From: a bacterium
GTDB lineage: Bacteria > Gemmatimonadota > Gemmatimonadetes > Longimicrobiales > RSA9
NCBI GenBank assembly: GCA_003242735.1
Contig: QGVH01000004.1
Span: 62,001 to 126,000, forward strand
DNA: 64,000 bases
Direction of reading: 5' to 3'
Of the stretch, positions 37,238 through 46,238 are shown one piece after another (position 1 is the first letter of the stretch; every line of letters starts with the position of its first letter). The notes beneath the pieces were generated by a model, which saw nothing but the letters and a program-made list of their open reading frames with translations, did not search any database and had not been told where the DNA came from. A program made the position numbers and the translations under genes.

Positions 37238-37999
37238 CTACATGACCATGCCGCCATCGACCACGATCACCTGGCCCGTAATGTAACGCGCGCCAGGACC
37301 TGCGAGAAACCGTACGACCCCGGCCACGTCCTCCGCGGTCCCGAGTCGCCCGAGCGGGATCCGAGCGGCCAGCTCCTCCCGCACGGCCGGCGCGAGGGCC
37401 GCCGTCATCTCGGTGTCGATGTAACCGGGCGCCACCGCATTGCACAGTACCCCGCGGGACGCCAGTTCCTTCGCCACCGCCTTGGTGAGCCCGATGAGCC
37501 CGGCCTTCGACGCCGCGTAGTTGGCCTGGCCCTTGTTGCCCACGAGTCCTACGACGCTCGTCACGTTGATGATGCGGCCGCTGCGGCGGCGCATCATGCC
37601 GCGTGCGACGGCCCGGATCGTGTTGAAGGCGCCTCTCAGGTTCGTGTCCAGGACCCGGTCCCAGTCCTCGTCGCTCAGGCGGATCAGGAGGTTGTCCTCC
37701 GTGATCCCCGCATTGTTGACGAGCACATCCACCGGCCCCAGGTCCGCTTCCACTCGCTCGACCAGGGCATTGACGGCAGCGGACTCGCTCACATCGCACC
37801 CGTAACCCCGGTGCCCCCCGCCCGGCAACTCGGCGGCGGTCGCGGCCGCGCGTCCTTCGTCCCGTCCGACCACAGCCACCCGCGCGCCGGCGCGCGCGAG
37901 TTCCTCCGCAATCCCCCGGCCGATTCCCCGCGTGCCGCCCGTGACCAGGGCGACCTGGCCGGCGAGCTCCCGAGCCGCTTCCTTGCCGTTGTCCGTCAT
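37238..37999 (-). CDS. fabG: 3-oxoacyl-ACP reductase
   Basis: 253 residues. A short-chain dehydrogenase with the NADPH motif VTGGTRGIGRGIA, NNAGITEDNLLIR, INVTSVVGLVGNKGQANYAASKAG (Ser, Tyr and Lys catalytic residues) and PGYIDTEMT. It reduces beta-ketoacyl-ACP. Its start overlaps the fabD stop by 4 nt. The N-terminal 14 residues are a polar addition before the Rossmann fold. Confidence 0.96.
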   Translation of the reverse strand: MTDNGKEAARELAGQVALVTGGTRGIGRGIAEELARAGARVAVVGRDEGRAAATAAELPGGGHRGYGCDVSESAAVNALVERVEADLGPVDVLVNNAGITEDNLLIRLSDEDWDRVLDTNLRGAFNTIRAVARGMMRRRSGRIINVTSVVGLVGNKGQANYAASKAGLIGLTKAVAKELASRGVLCNAVAPGYIDTEMTAALAPAVREELAARIPLGRLGTAEDVAGVVRFLAGPGARYITGQVIVVDGGMVM

Positions 38000-38919
38000 G
38001 CCCCGATGAGCGCTTCGACTTCGTTTGCGGTTCCGACCGTCTGCGCCCGCTTGGTCCCGTCGATCCGCTTGAGCAGCCCGCTCAGCACCGAACCCGGCCC
38101 GAGCTCGAAGAACCGCTCGACGCCGCTGGACAGGATCGTACGCATCGACGCGACCCAGCGCACGGGCGCCGTGAGCTGGCGGATGAGCAGGTCACGGGCG
38201 GCCGCGCCGTCCCGCACCGGCTCCGCCGTCACGTTGGACACCACCGGGAACCGCGGGTCGGAGAACCGGATGCTCGCCAGGTGCGCCGCCAGCTCTCGTT
38301 CCGCCGGCGCCATCAGCGGAGAGTGGAACGCGCCCGACACGTTCAGGCGCAGAGCGCGACGCGCCCCCGCCGCCCGGGCGAGCTCGATCGCGCGCTCCAC
38401 CGCCGCCACGTCGCCACTGATGACCACCTGGCCCGGCGCGTTGTAGTTCGCCGGCACACACTCCTCGCCCGCGACCGACGCCTCCCGGCAGACCCGCTCC
38501 ACATCCTCGTCCGCGAGCCCGAGAACGGCCGCCATGGTGCCCGGCCTCGCCTCGCCGCTGCGGTACATGAGCTCGCCGCGCCGCCGCACCGCCTTCACCG
38601 CGGTCGCGAAGTCGAGCGTCCCCGCCGCGACGTGTGCGCTGAATTCGCCGAGCGAGTGCCCCGCCGCGACCTGCACGTCCCCGAGGGACTCCGCGACCAA
38701 ACGATACACCGCGATCGAGTGGACCAGGATCGCCGGCTGCGCGTTGTGCGTCGCGGTCAGTTCCTCCTCGGGACCCTCCCAGGCGATCCGCGACAGCGGC
38801 ACGCCGAGCACGTCCTCCGCCTCGCGCCACAGCTCGCGCGCGGCGGGGAAGCGCTCCGCGAGGTCGCGGCCCATCCCCACGAACTGGGAGCCCTGGCCAG
38901 GAAACAGGAGCGCTACCAA
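37996..38919 (-). CDS. fabD: Malonyl-CoA:ACP transacylase
   Basis: 307 residues. Moves malonyl from CoA to ACP. Motifs are ALLFPGQGSQFVGMG, the nucleophile Ser89 in AGHSLGE, and VSGAFHSPLM with the catalytic His. The start is a TTG at 38919, inside the last codons of fabH (7-nt overlap); no ATG or GTG would keep the GQGSQ motif. Confidence 0.95.
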   Translation of the reverse strand: MVALLFPGQGSQFVGMGRDLAERFPAARELWREAEDVLGVPLSRIAWEGPEEELTATHNAQPAILVHSIAVYRLVAESLGDVQVAAGHSLGEFSAHVAAGTLDFATAVKAVRRRGELMYRSGEARPGTMAAVLGLADEDVERVCREASVAGEECVPANYNAPGQVVISGDVAAVERAIELARAAGARRALRLNVSGAFHSPLMAPAERELAAHLASIRFSDPRFPVVSNVTAEPVRDGAAARDLLIRQLTAPVRWVASMRTILSSGVERFFELGPGSVLSGLLKRIDGTKRAQTVGTANEVEALIGA

Positions 38920-39905
38920 CGCAACACCGCCGAGCCCCAGGTGAACCCAGCGCCGAACGCCACGAGGAGAACGTTGTCGCCCGGCTTCAGCCGGCCCTGC
39001 TCCTGCGCCTCGTCCAGCGCGATCGGGAGCGTGGCCGAGCTCATGTTGCCGTAGCGGTCCACGTTGACGAACACCTTCTCCATCGGGATCCCGGCGTACC
39101 GCGCTGTCGCTTCGATGATCCGGATGTTGGCCTGGTGCGGGATGAACAGGTCGATGTCTTCGCCCGTCATGCCGGCGCGCAGCAGCGCCTGGTCCGCAGC
39201 CTCGGCCATCGAGCGGACGGCGGCCTTGAAGACCTCGCGGCCCGCCATCTTGACGAGGTGCATCCGCTCATCGAGGAGCTTGTGGTCAAGCGGGACCTTC
39301 ACGCCGCCGGCGGGCCGCCACAGCAACTCGGCCAGCGTGCCGTCCGAGCGCATGAACTGGGAGATGATCCCGCGGCCGTTGGTGGAGCGCCGCACGACCG
39401 CGGCCCCGGCGCCGTCGCCGAACAGCACGCACGTCGAGCGGTCCGTCCAGTCCGTGATCCCGCTCATCTTCTCGGTCGAGACCACGAGCGCGATCTCGCC
39501 GCGCCCTGCGGCGAGATAGCCCTCGGCCACCGAGAGCGCATAGATGAAGCCCGAGCAGGCGGCGGAGATGTCGAACGCCGCCGCGTTGCTGGCGCCGAGC
39601 AGCGCCTGGAGGTCGCACGCCGTGGAAGGCAGGAGACGGTCCGGCGTCGCCGTGGCGACGACGATCAGGTCGATCTCACCCGGCTGGACCTGCGCCCGAC
39701 ACATCGCGATCCGCGCAGCTTCGGCCCCCATCTCCGCGCAGCACTGGTCGGCCGCTGCGATCCGCCGCTCGCGGATCCCCGTCCTCTCGCGGATCCACTC
39801 GTCCGACGTGTCCACCATCCGTTCGAGATCGGCGTTCGTCAGCACCCGCTCCGGCAGGTACCGACCCGTCGCAGCGATCTCGACCAGCGGCTTGGGACCT
39901 TTCAT
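38913..39905 (-). CDS. fabH: Beta-ketoacyl-ACP synthase III
   Basis: 330 residues. Starts each fatty-acid chain from acyl-CoA and malonyl-ACP. Catalytic residues are Cys117 (ISAACSGF), His256 (FIPHQANIRI) and Asn286 (VDRYGNMSSA). The ATG overlaps the plsX stop by 4 nt. Cys57-equivalent pairs (CC at 55-56) are not catalytic. Confidence 0.97.
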   Translation of the reverse strand: MKGPKPLVEIAATGRYLPERVLTNADLERMVDTSDEWIRERTGIRERRIAAADQCCAEMGAEAARIAMCRAQVQPGEIDLIVVATATPDRLLPSTACDLQALLGASNAAAFDISAACSGFIYALSVAEGYLAAGRGEIALVVSTEKMSGITDWTDRSTCVLFGDGAGAAVVRRSTNGRGIISQFMRSDGTLAELLWRPAGGVKVPLDHKLLDERMHLVKMAGREVFKAAVRSMAEAADQALLRAGMTGEDIDLFIPHQANIRIIEATARYAGIPMEKVFVNVDRYGNMSSATLPIALDEAQEQGRLKPGDNVLLVAFGAGFTWGSAVLRW

Positions 39906-40948
39906 GCGCCCTCCATTAGGCGTTGCGTCGTGGGCATCGCATCGCCCCCCGACTTCGCGTCCGACCCGTCATCGGGGCGACCTCCCAGCTCGCGACGGAT
40001 GTGCCCCACCATGCGAGCCCCGACCGCCTGGCACGCCACGCGGATCGCGTTCTTGATCGCGCGCGGCGGGGACTCGCCGTGACAGATGATGGAGATTCCG
40101 TTGACTCCGAGCAGCGGCGCTCCGCCGTACTCCGTGTAGTCGAGGATCCGCGCCACCCGCTCCAGCCGCGCCTCGATCGCTTCGTCGCCCAACTCCCGGA
40201 CGACCAGGCCGTAGACGAACTCCGCGACGGACTCGTAGAACTTCAACAGCACGTTGCCCGCGAAGCCGTCCGTCACCAGGACATCGCAGACGCCCTTGAT
40301 GATGTCGCGGCCCTCGACGTTGCCGATGAAGTTGAGCCCGCTCTCCTTGAGTAGGCCGTACGCCTCGACCGCCAGCTCGTTGCCCTTCTCGGGCTCTTCG
40401 CCGATGTTGAGCAACCCCACCCGCGGCCGGGGCCGCTTCAGCACGTCCTGGACGTACACCGCGCCGAGCCGCGCGAACTGCAGCAGATGCGTGGGCTTGC
40501 AGTCCACGTTGGCGCCGGCGTCCACCAGCACCACCGGGTCGGCGGCCGTCGGGAGTGCCGTCGCCACCGTCGGGCGGTCCACGCCCGGGATCGGCCGCAG
40601 GATCAGCAGCGAGGCGGCCATCACCGCCCCGGTGGAGCCGGCGCTCACGAAGGCGTCGGCGCGGCCTTCGCGCTGGAGCTTCAGCCCGGCAACGATCGAA
40701 GACTCCGGCTTGCGGCGCACCGCCGCCGCCGGCGGCTCTCCGGGCTCGATCCGGTCGGGCACGTGCATGATCTCGAGGCGAGGCGGCACCGGCTCGCCAC
40801 ACAGCGCGAGTTCCGCCTCGATCTTCTCACGGTCGCCGACCAGGATCAGCTCGACGTCCGACGTGAGCTCGCGCAACGCCTGGACCGCACCCCGCACCTC
40901 GGCGGCCGGATGGGTGTCGGTGCCCATGGCGTCCAGCGCGATGCGCAA
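39902..40948 (-). CDS. plsX: Phosphate acyltransferase PlsX
   Basis: 348 residues. Makes acyl-phosphate from acyl-ACP for the first step of phospholipid synthesis. Marks are ALDAMGTDTHPAAEV, RRKPESSIVAGLKLQREG, SAGSTGAVMAASL, VDAGANVDCKP, IGEEPEKGNEL and NVEGRDI. The start is a TTG at 40948, five bases after AGGAGGG, the clearest ribosome-binding site in this cluster; the later ATG would cut the first strand. The C-terminal 20 residues are a polar tail. Confidence 0.95.
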   Translation of the reverse strand: MRIALDAMGTDTHPAAEVRGAVQALRELTSDVELILVGDREKIEAELALCGEPVPPRLEIMHVPDRIEPGEPPAAAVRRKPESSIVAGLKLQREGRADAFVSAGSTGAVMAASLLILRPIPGVDRPTVATALPTAADPVVLVDAGANVDCKPTHLLQFARLGAVYVQDVLKRPRPRVGLLNIGEEPEKGNELAVEAYGLLKESGLNFIGNVEGRDIIKGVCDVLVTDGFAGNVLLKFYESVAEFVYGLVVRELGDEAIEARLERVARILDYTEYGGAPLLGVNGISIICHGESPPRAIKNAIRVACQAVGARMVGHIRRELGGRPDDGSDAKSGGDAMPTTQRLMEGA

Positions 40949-40956
40949 CCGCCCTC

Positions 40957-41139
40957 CTAGATCTGCTCGACCTCGACGACCTGCTCCCCACGATAGGTGC
41001 CGCAGCTCGGGCACACGCGGTGGGGGAGCTTGGGATCACCGCAACGCGGGCACGGGACCAGGTGCGGCACCGGCGCCTTGTAGTGCGTGCGGCGCTTCCG
41101 CTTCCGCTGCTTCGATACCTTTTTCTTCGGGACGGCCAT
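40957..41139 (-). CDS. rpmF: 50S ribosomal protein L32 (zinc-binding form)
   Basis: 60 residues. [17 protein letters not shown] is the universal L32 start. Four cysteines (30, 33, 43, 46; CPRC and CPSC) show the zinc-ribbon version. The order yceD-rpmF-plsX is conserved in many bacteria. Confidence 0.97.
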   Translation of the reverse strand: MAVPKKKVSKQRKRKRRTHYKAPVPHLVPCPRCGDPKLPHRVCPSCGTYRGEQVVEVEQI

Positions 41140-41152
41140 GATGCCTCCGTGA

Positions 41153-41662
41153 TCAGTCGAACCTCACGCGCCGCAACTCCGCCCACCGCTCGTCGCCGCC
41201 GGTCGAGCCGCAACCGCACTCCCCTTCGTTCAGGTTCGCGCCGCAGCGCGGGCAGAGCCCGCGACACGTCTCCTGGCACAACGGGTACTGCGGAGCCGCG
41301 AGCAGGACGTGCTCACGCAGCGGTTCCGCCAGCGCCAGGGTCCGCGCGCCCGCCGGCAGGGGATACACCTCCTCCCACTCCGCCTCGGCGCGTCCGAGCC
41401 CGGACTTGAAAACTAGCGAGACCGACTCGTCCACGTCCACGAGCATCGGCGCCAGACAGCGGCGGCACTCCGTCTCGATACGCGCGTGGAAACGGCCGCG
41501 CACGACGACGTCGGCACCGGACAACTGCGCTTCGAGACGGACCTCGACGGGGCCATCGAAGCGGAGCCCGGTGTCGGCCCAGGTCGGGCTGTCTGCGGCG
41601 ATCCGGTCATCGACGCGGACGCGCCGGTCCCGTTCCAACCGGATGAGATCGAGTTCCGGCAT
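41153..41662 (-). CDS. yceD: YceD/DUF177 family protein
   Basis: 169 residues. The family, linked to 23S rRNA accumulation in bacteria and plastids, is recognised by ETECRRCL (64-70) and the C-terminal [17 protein letters not shown] (129-145). It always lies just upstream of rpmF, as here (13-nt gap). The ATG at 41662 has no Shine-Dalgarno sequence, and the best promoter lies only 9 bp before it, so translation may be leaderless. Confidence 0.93.
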   Translation of the reverse strand: MPELDLIRLERDRRVRVDDRIAADSPTWADTGLRFDGPVEVRLEAQLSGADVVVRGRFHARIETECRRCLAPMLVDVDESVSLVFKSGLGRAEAEWEEVYPLPAGARTLALAEPLREHVLLAAPQYPLCQETCRGLCPRCGANLNEGECGCGSTGGDERWAELRRVRFD

Positions 41663-41670
41663 AGCCCAGT

Positions 41671-41699
41671 AAGATGGGCAGTTAGCGGCGCTGTGTCAA
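41671..41699 (-). promoter_or_regulatory. Sigma-70 promoter of the yceD-rpmF-fab operon
   Basis: TTGACA (41694-41699), 17-bp spacer and CATCTT (41671-41676) on the minus strand. The -35 is perfect; the -10 matches 3 of 6. The predicted start is within a few bases of the yceD ATG (41662). Confidence 0.58.
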
Positions 41700-41761
41700 C
41701 GCGCCGTCCGTCGCTGCGAGACCGCCTGCGCGTCCGCCGGCGAGCGCCGCCCGGAGACCGC

Positions 41762-42196
41762 TCAGCCCGCCTCGGGCGCGGCCCCCAGGATGTCTGCGGT
41801 GGCGAAGAAGAACGCCGCCTCCCGCTGCGCCGTCTCGGGAGCGTCCGACGCGTGGATCGCGTTGCGCTCCTTGGACTCGGCGTATAGGGCACGCACCGTG
41901 CCGGGCTTGGCCTCCGCCGGGTCCGTGGCGCCGATCACCTCCCGGAGCCGGGCCACGGCGTTCTCGCGCTCGAGCAGCACCGGAACGACCGGGCCCGAGG
42001 TCATGAACCGCACGAGCGACTCGAAGAACGGGCGTTCCCGGTGGACCGCGTAGAACTCGCGCGCCTGGGCCTCGGTGAGTCGCAACATCCGGATCCCGCG
42101 GATGCGGAACCCGTCCTCTTCGAGGTGTGCGAGGATACGCCCGGTGAGGTTGCGGGCGACCGCGTCGGGCTTGATGATGGCGAGCGTGTATTCCAT
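41762..42196 (-). CDS. ndk: Nucleoside-diphosphate kinase
   Basis: 144 residues. Transfers gamma-phosphate between nucleotides through a phospho-His. Motifs are YTLAIIKPDAV at the N-terminus and the catalytic His115 in RNAIHASD (usual form NAVHGSD). It follows the EIIA-CBS gene by 4 nt and shares a direction with sucCD, a common pairing because both handle GTP/ATP. A 99-bp gap separates it from yceD. Confidence 0.96.
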   Translation of the reverse strand: MEYTLAIIKPDAVARNLTGRILAHLEEDGFRIRGIRMLRLTEAQAREFYAVHRERPFFESLVRFMTSGPVVPVLLERENAVARLREVIGATDPAEAKPGTVRALYAESKERNAIHASDAPETAQREAAFFFATADILGAAPEAG

Positions 42197-42200
42197 GGCG

Positions 42201-43076
42201 TCAACGTGCGAAGAGTTTGCGGATGATCTCGGAGCGTGTGAGCAAGCCCGTGAGCTTGCCTTCGCTGACCACCGGGAGCTGCTCCACGTCCTTGTTGATC
42301 ATGAGGTTCGCCGCCTCGACCAGTCCCATGTCCGCCGAGACGCAGAGGACGGAGCGGGTCATGATCTCCCGGACCGGGATCGCCGGGAGGTCCTCGCCGG
42401 CGCCCTGCTCGCCGACGCGCGGGATCTGGGGCAGCAGGGCACGCATGACGTCCACCTCCGAGACGATCCCGAGGACCTCGCGCTTCTCGCCGGTGACGAC
42501 GACGGCGCGCGCGTGTTCGCGCACCATGATCTCGACCACGTCTCTGGCCGTGGCCTCGGGTGAGACGACCGGCACGTGGTGAGCCATGATGTCCCGGACC
42601 GCGAGCTCCGGCTCGATGCTCAGGTCGCGGATCTCGGGGATCGCAAGCACGTCCTCCGGCGAGCGGGCGGCCAGCAGCGCCTCCAGGACGCGGTCGTGAC
42701 GGAGCAGTCGACCGATCGCCGAGAGCGTCTGGAGGTAACGGGAGGCGCCGTCGCGTGGCGCGAGGATGAGGATGATCACCTGCGGCCGCACCCTGTCGCC
42801 GATCTCCGGCGCGGCGAGGGGCTGGGGTGCGACGCCGAGGGCGACGGTGAGTCGGTCCACGGCGTCCGTGCGCTGGTGAGGCAGCGCCACCCTCTCGCCG
42901 ATGGTGACCAGGTCGCGGCCGCCGGCGTCGCCGACCAGCCGATCGATGGACGGCGGCGTACGAACGAGCCCTTGCTGCGCGAGCCGCTGGACCAGCGCAA
43001 TGACGGCCTCGCGCAGCGAGGTGGCTTCCAGCGGGACGACGATGTGGTCCGCCGTGAGGAGTTCGCGTAACTTCAT
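42201..43076 (-). CDS. PTS EIIA (fructose/nitrogen-type) domain fused to two CBS domains
   Basis: 291 residues. The first 145 are a type-2 EIIA domain (LRELLTADHIVVPLEATSLREAV) with the phospho-accepting His67 in ALPHQRTDAV. From about 155 there are two CBS domains (VRDIMAHHVPVVSPEATARDVVEIM and VREIMTRSVLCVSADM), which usually bind adenine nucleotides. This is probably a sensor that reads PTS phosphorylation and energy charge, rather than a sugar importer: no EIIB or EIIC gene is near. It sits between sucD (27 nt) and ndk (4 nt). The start ATG at 43076 is preferred to a GTG three codons earlier. Target unknown. Confidence 0.82.
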   Translation of the reverse strand: MKLRELLTADHIVVPLEATSLREAVIALVQRLAQQGLVRTPPSIDRLVGDAGGRDLVTIGERVALPHQRTDAVDRLTVALGVAPQPLAAPEIGDRVRPQVIILILAPRDGASRYLQTLSAIGRLLRHDRVLEALLAARSPEDVLAIPEIRDLSIEPELAVRDIMAHHVPVVSPEATARDVVEIMVREHARAVVVTGEKREVLGIVSEVDVMRALLPQIPRVGEQGAGEDLPAIPVREIMTRSVLCVSADMGLVEAANLMINKDVEQLPVVSEGKLTGLLTRSEIIRKLFAR

Positions 43077-43103
43077 ACGGGTCACCCGGACCGGCTGCGC
43101 CGG

Positions 43104-43985
43104 TCAGAGCGCCTCCCGGATCAGGTCCACGACCTCGATCGGACGGCGGGCGACACGCACGCCGTTCTCCTCGAACGCGCGGATCTTCTCGGCGGCAGTG
43201 CCCGAGGAGCCGCTGATGATCGCACCGGCGTGCCCCATCCGGCGCCCCGGAGGCGCCGTCTGCCCTGCAATGAAGCCCACGACCGGCTTGGACATCCGTT
43301 CGCGGATGAACGCCGCCGCGTCCTGCTCGTCCGTGCCGCCGATCTCTCCGATCAGGACCACCGCCCGAGTTTCGTCATCCTCCTCGAACGCGGCCAAGCA
43401 GTCGATGAACGACGTCCCGATGATCGGGTCGCCGCCGATCCCCACGCACGTCGTCTGGCCCAGGCCGGCGCGCGTGAGCTGGTGCACGACCTCGTAGGTG
43501 AGCGTTCCCGAGCGCGACACGACGCCGATGGGGCCGCGTGTGACGATCTGGCCGGGGATGATGCCGATCTTGGTGCGGCCGGGTGAGATGAGGCCGGGGC
43601 AGTTCGGTCCGATGAGGCGCGCGCCCCGCTCCAGGACGAAGGGATACACCCGCGTCATGTCGAGGACCGGGATACCCTCCGTGATCGCGACGATGAGCTT
43701 CACGCCGGCGTCCGCCGCCTCCATGATCGCGTCCGCGGCGGATGCGGGCGGCACGTAGATCACCGAGGCGTTCGCGCCGGTCTCGGCGACGGCCCGGTCC
43801 ATCGTGTCGAAGATCGGCACCCGCACGCCGTTCGGCCCCTCGAACGTCTGCCCGCCCTTGCCCGGCGTGACGCCGGCCACGACCGCGGTGCCGTACTCGA
43901 TCATCTGCCGTGCGTGGAACGAGCCGTCGCGGCCCGTGATCCCCTGCACGATCAACCGTGTGCTTTCGTCAGCAAAGATCGCCAT
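43104..43985 (-). CDS. sucD: Succinyl-CoA synthetase alpha subunit
   Basis: 293 residues. Binds CoA and carries the phospho-His in [10 protein letters not shown]. Other marks are [44 protein letters not shown] and [14 protein letters not shown]. With SucC it makes ATP or GTP from succinyl-CoA in the TCA cycle. It is 14 nt after sucC. Confidence 0.97.
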   Translation of the reverse strand: MAIFADESTRLIVQGITGRDGSFHARQMIEYGTAVVAGVTPGKGGQTFEGPNGVRVPIFDTMDRAVAETGANASVIYVPPASAADAIMEAADAGVKLIVAITEGIPVLDMTRVYPFVLERGARLIGPNCPGLISPGRTKIGIIPGQIVTRGPIGVVSRSGTLTYEVVHQLTRAGLGQTTCVGIGGDPIIGTSFIDCLAAFEEDDETRAVVLIGEIGGTDEQDAAAFIRERMSKPVVGFIAGQTAPPGRRMGHAGAIISGSSGTAAEKIRAFEENGVRVARRPIEVVDLIREAL

Positions 43986-43999
43986 GATCAGCCACTCAC

Positions 44000-45139
44000 T
44001 CAGGCAGCCCGGCCGGCCAGCTCGACCGCCCGCTGGACGACCTCGTCCATCGACGTCGACGCACTGAAGCCCGCGCCCTGGAGGATCTCGAGGGCGAGCT
44101 GCTCGTTCGTGCCGGTCAACCGGATCACGATCGGCACGCGCATCTCGATACGACGGCTCGCCTCCACGATCCCGTTGGCGACGTCATCGCACCGCGTGAT
44201 GCCGCCGAAGATGTTGAACAGGATGACCTTGACGTTCGGGTCCTGGGTGATGATCCGGAGCGCGTTGACGACCTTGTCCGGGTTGGACGAGCCGCCGATG
44301 TCCAAGAAGTTCGCCGGCTCGCCGCCGTAGAACTTGATCAGGTCCATGGTGGCCATGGCCAGGCCGGCCCCGTTGACCACCGCCCCGATGGTGCCGTCGA
44401 GCTTGACGTAGGTGAGCCCTGCCTCGCGCGCCTCGGTCTCGGCGGCCGGCTCCGCCGTGGTGTCGCGCAGTGCCGCGATCTCGGGTCGCCGGAAGAGCTC
44501 GTTGTCGTCGATGTTCATCTTGGCGTCGATCGCTTTGACCTCGCCCTCCGGCGTGGTGATCAGCGGGTTGATCTCGGCGAGCGAGGCGCCGCTCTCGACG
44601 AACGCGCGGTACAGGCTCCGCAGGATCGCGGCGCAGGCCCGCTGCTGCGCGGGCTGGTCGTACAGCGTCGCGGCGAGCCAGTACGCCTGGTGCGGGAGCA
44701 GGCCGTAGCGCGGATCGACCGTGAGGCGGCGAATGGCCTCGGGCGCTCGGGCGGCCACCTCCTCGATGTCCACGCCCCCTTCCCGGCTCACCATGAAAAC
44801 GGGCCGCTTCGAGGCCCGATCCACGATCACGCCCACGTAGGACTCGGAGGCGATCTCCTCGGCCGGCGTCACCAGGACCTTGTTCACCCTCAGGCCCTTG
44901 ATCTCCATACCGAGGATGGCCGCGGCCTTCTCCCGGGCCTCGGCAGGCGTGTCCGCGAGCTTGACGCCTCCCGCCTTGCCGCGTCCGCCGGCGTGGACCT
45001 GGGCCTTGACGACGACGCGGCGGCCGTACCGCGCCGCAATGGCCTCGGCCTCCTCCGGCGTCGTGGCCACCTCGCCCGGCGGCACCGGTACGCCGTACGA
45101 GCGCAGGATCTCCCTGGCCTGGTACTCGTGAATGTTCAT
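44000..45139 (-). CDS. sucC: Succinyl-CoA synthetase beta subunit
   Basis: 379 residues. The ATP-grasp domain has [31 protein letters not shown] and [22 protein letters not shown]. The C-domain has [14 protein letters not shown] and [18 protein letters not shown]. The ATG at 45139 is the family start. It follows the carbamate kinase gene by 4 nt. Confidence 0.97.
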   Translation of the reverse strand: MNIHEYQAREILRSYGVPVPPGEVATTPEEAEAIAARYGRRVVVKAQVHAGGRGKAGGVKLADTPAEAREKAAAILGMEIKGLRVNKVLVTPAEEIASESYVGVIVDRASKRPVFMVSREGGVDIEEVAARAPEAIRRLTVDPRYGLLPHQAYWLAATLYDQPAQQRACAAILRSLYRAFVESGASLAEINPLITTPEGEVKAIDAKMNIDDNELFRRPEIAALRDTTAEPAAETEAREAGLTYVKLDGTIGAVVNGAGLAMATMDLIKFYGGEPANFLDIGGSSNPDKVVNALRIITQDPNVKVILFNIFGGITRCDDVANGIVEASRRIEMRVPIVIRLTGTNEQLALEILQGAGFSASTSMDEVVQRAVELAGRAA

Positions 45140-45143
45140 TCGC

Positions 45144-46154
45144 TCAATCGCACGTGTTCGGGTCGTCGGATGGAGTTCGGGCGGCGTCCGGCACGATCTC
45201 CGTCCCCGCCTCGCCTCGAACGGCCGGCCAGCCCAGGTCGAGCCGGGTGATGATCGCCCGCCGCCCGCCGTGTCTGACGAACGAGACCGCCGCTTCGACT
45301 TTCGGCGCCATGCTCCCCTTCCCCAGCTCTCCGGCAGCCAGCAGCGCCTCCGCCTCGCTGGCCGTGAGCCGGCGGAGGAGCTCCGCGTCCGGGCGGCCGA
45401 AGCCACGGTAGACGCCCTCGACGTTCGTCAGGATCAACAGCACTTCGGCGCCGATGTCCCGTGCCAGGACCTCCGCGGCCCGGTCCTTGTCCACCACGCC
45501 GTCCAGCCCCTCCAGCCCGAGCACCGGGTCCCGGTACACCGGCGTCCCGCCGCCGCCGGCCGCGATGACGATCGTGCCCGCCTCCAGCAGGCGCCGGATC
45601 TCCTCGCGCTCCACGATGGCCAGCGGCCGCGGGGACGGCGCCAGCCGCCGCCAGCCGCCCTGCACCTCGCCCACCACCCAGCCGAGCTCTCGCTCCAGCG
45701 CCAGGGCGTGGTCCCGGTCCAGCAACCGCCCGACCGGCTTGACCGGGTCACGGCTCGCCGGGTCGTCCGGGTCGACCAGCACCTGCGTGAGCAGCGTCAC
45801 CACGCTCCGGGTGACGCCGGCCCGCTCCAGCGCGTTCTGCAACGACTGCTGGATCATGTAGCCGATCCAGCCGGCGGTCGCGGCCACCAGGACACCCAGC
45901 GGCAACGGCGGCAACCGTCCGCGCGCCAGCTCGTTGCGCAGCAGTTCGTCTCCGATCTGCGGCCCGTTGCCGTGGACGAGCGCGATCCGCCAGCCGGCGC
46001 GGGCGAGCTCGACGACCGGCTCGAGGCTCTCGCGGGTGTGCGCGAACTGCTGGTGGATGTCGCCGTGCTCGTCGGGCGGCAGGAGGGCGTTGCCTCCGAG
46101 GGCCACCACGATCGAGTGCGGCTGCGAAGGAGCTGGAAACGGCCGCGCCATCAT
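45144..46154 (-). CDS. arcC: Carbamate kinase
   Basis: 336 residues. Makes ATP from carbamoyl phosphate, or the reverse. The amino-acid-kinase fold shows IVVALGGNALLPPDE, VHGNGPQIGDELLRNE, PVKPVGRLLDRDHA, VIAAGGGGTPVYRD, GVVDKDRAAEVLA and GSMAPKVEAAVSFV. There is no arcA or arcB neighbour; it precedes sucC by 4 nt. Two adjacent ATG codons (46154, 46151) begin the gene, and a -10-like TATGAT overlaps them, so the true start may be downstream. Confidence 0.9.
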   Translation of the reverse strand: MMARPFPAPSQPHSIVVALGGNALLPPDEHGDIHQQFAHTRESLEPVVELARAGWRIALVHGNGPQIGDELLRNELARGRLPPLPLGVLVAATAGWIGYMIQQSLQNALERAGVTRSVVTLLTQVLVDPDDPASRDPVKPVGRLLDRDHALALERELGWVVGEVQGGWRRLAPSPRPLAIVEREEIRRLLEAGTIVIAAGGGGTPVYRDPVLGLEGLDGVVDKDRAAEVLARDIGAEVLLILTNVEGVYRGFGRPDAELLRRLTASEAEALLAAGELGKGSMAPKVEAAVSFVRHGGRRAIITRLDLGWPAVRGEAGTEIVPDAARTPSDDPNTCD

Positions 46155-46178
46155 AACCCTGCCGGTCGGAGGTCGCAA
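46150..46178 (-). promoter_or_regulatory. Candidate sigma-70 promoter overlapping the arcC start
   Basis: TTGCGA (46173-46178), 17 bp, and TATGAT (46150-46155) on the minus strand match the consensus 4/6 and 5/6. The -10 covers both proposed ATG codons of arcC. Either the transcript feeds mainly sucC-sucD, or arcC starts at a GTG near 46109, just before its IVVALGGN motif. Confidence 0.42.
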
Positions 46179-46208
46179 GCAGGGGGAACGGGTGTTTGTG
46201 TCGCCCGC

Positions 46209-46230
46209 GGGGCGAGCCTCGGCCCGCCCC
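46209..46230 (-). terminator. Weak hairpin after the UPF0182 gene
   Basis: GGGGCG (46209-46214) and CGCCCC (46225-46230) form a 6-bp stem with a 10-nt loop, 9 nt after the UPF0182 stop. No T-tract. The 84-bp gap also holds the arcC promoter candidate. Confidence 0.35.
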
Positions 46231-46238
46231 GGTCCGAC

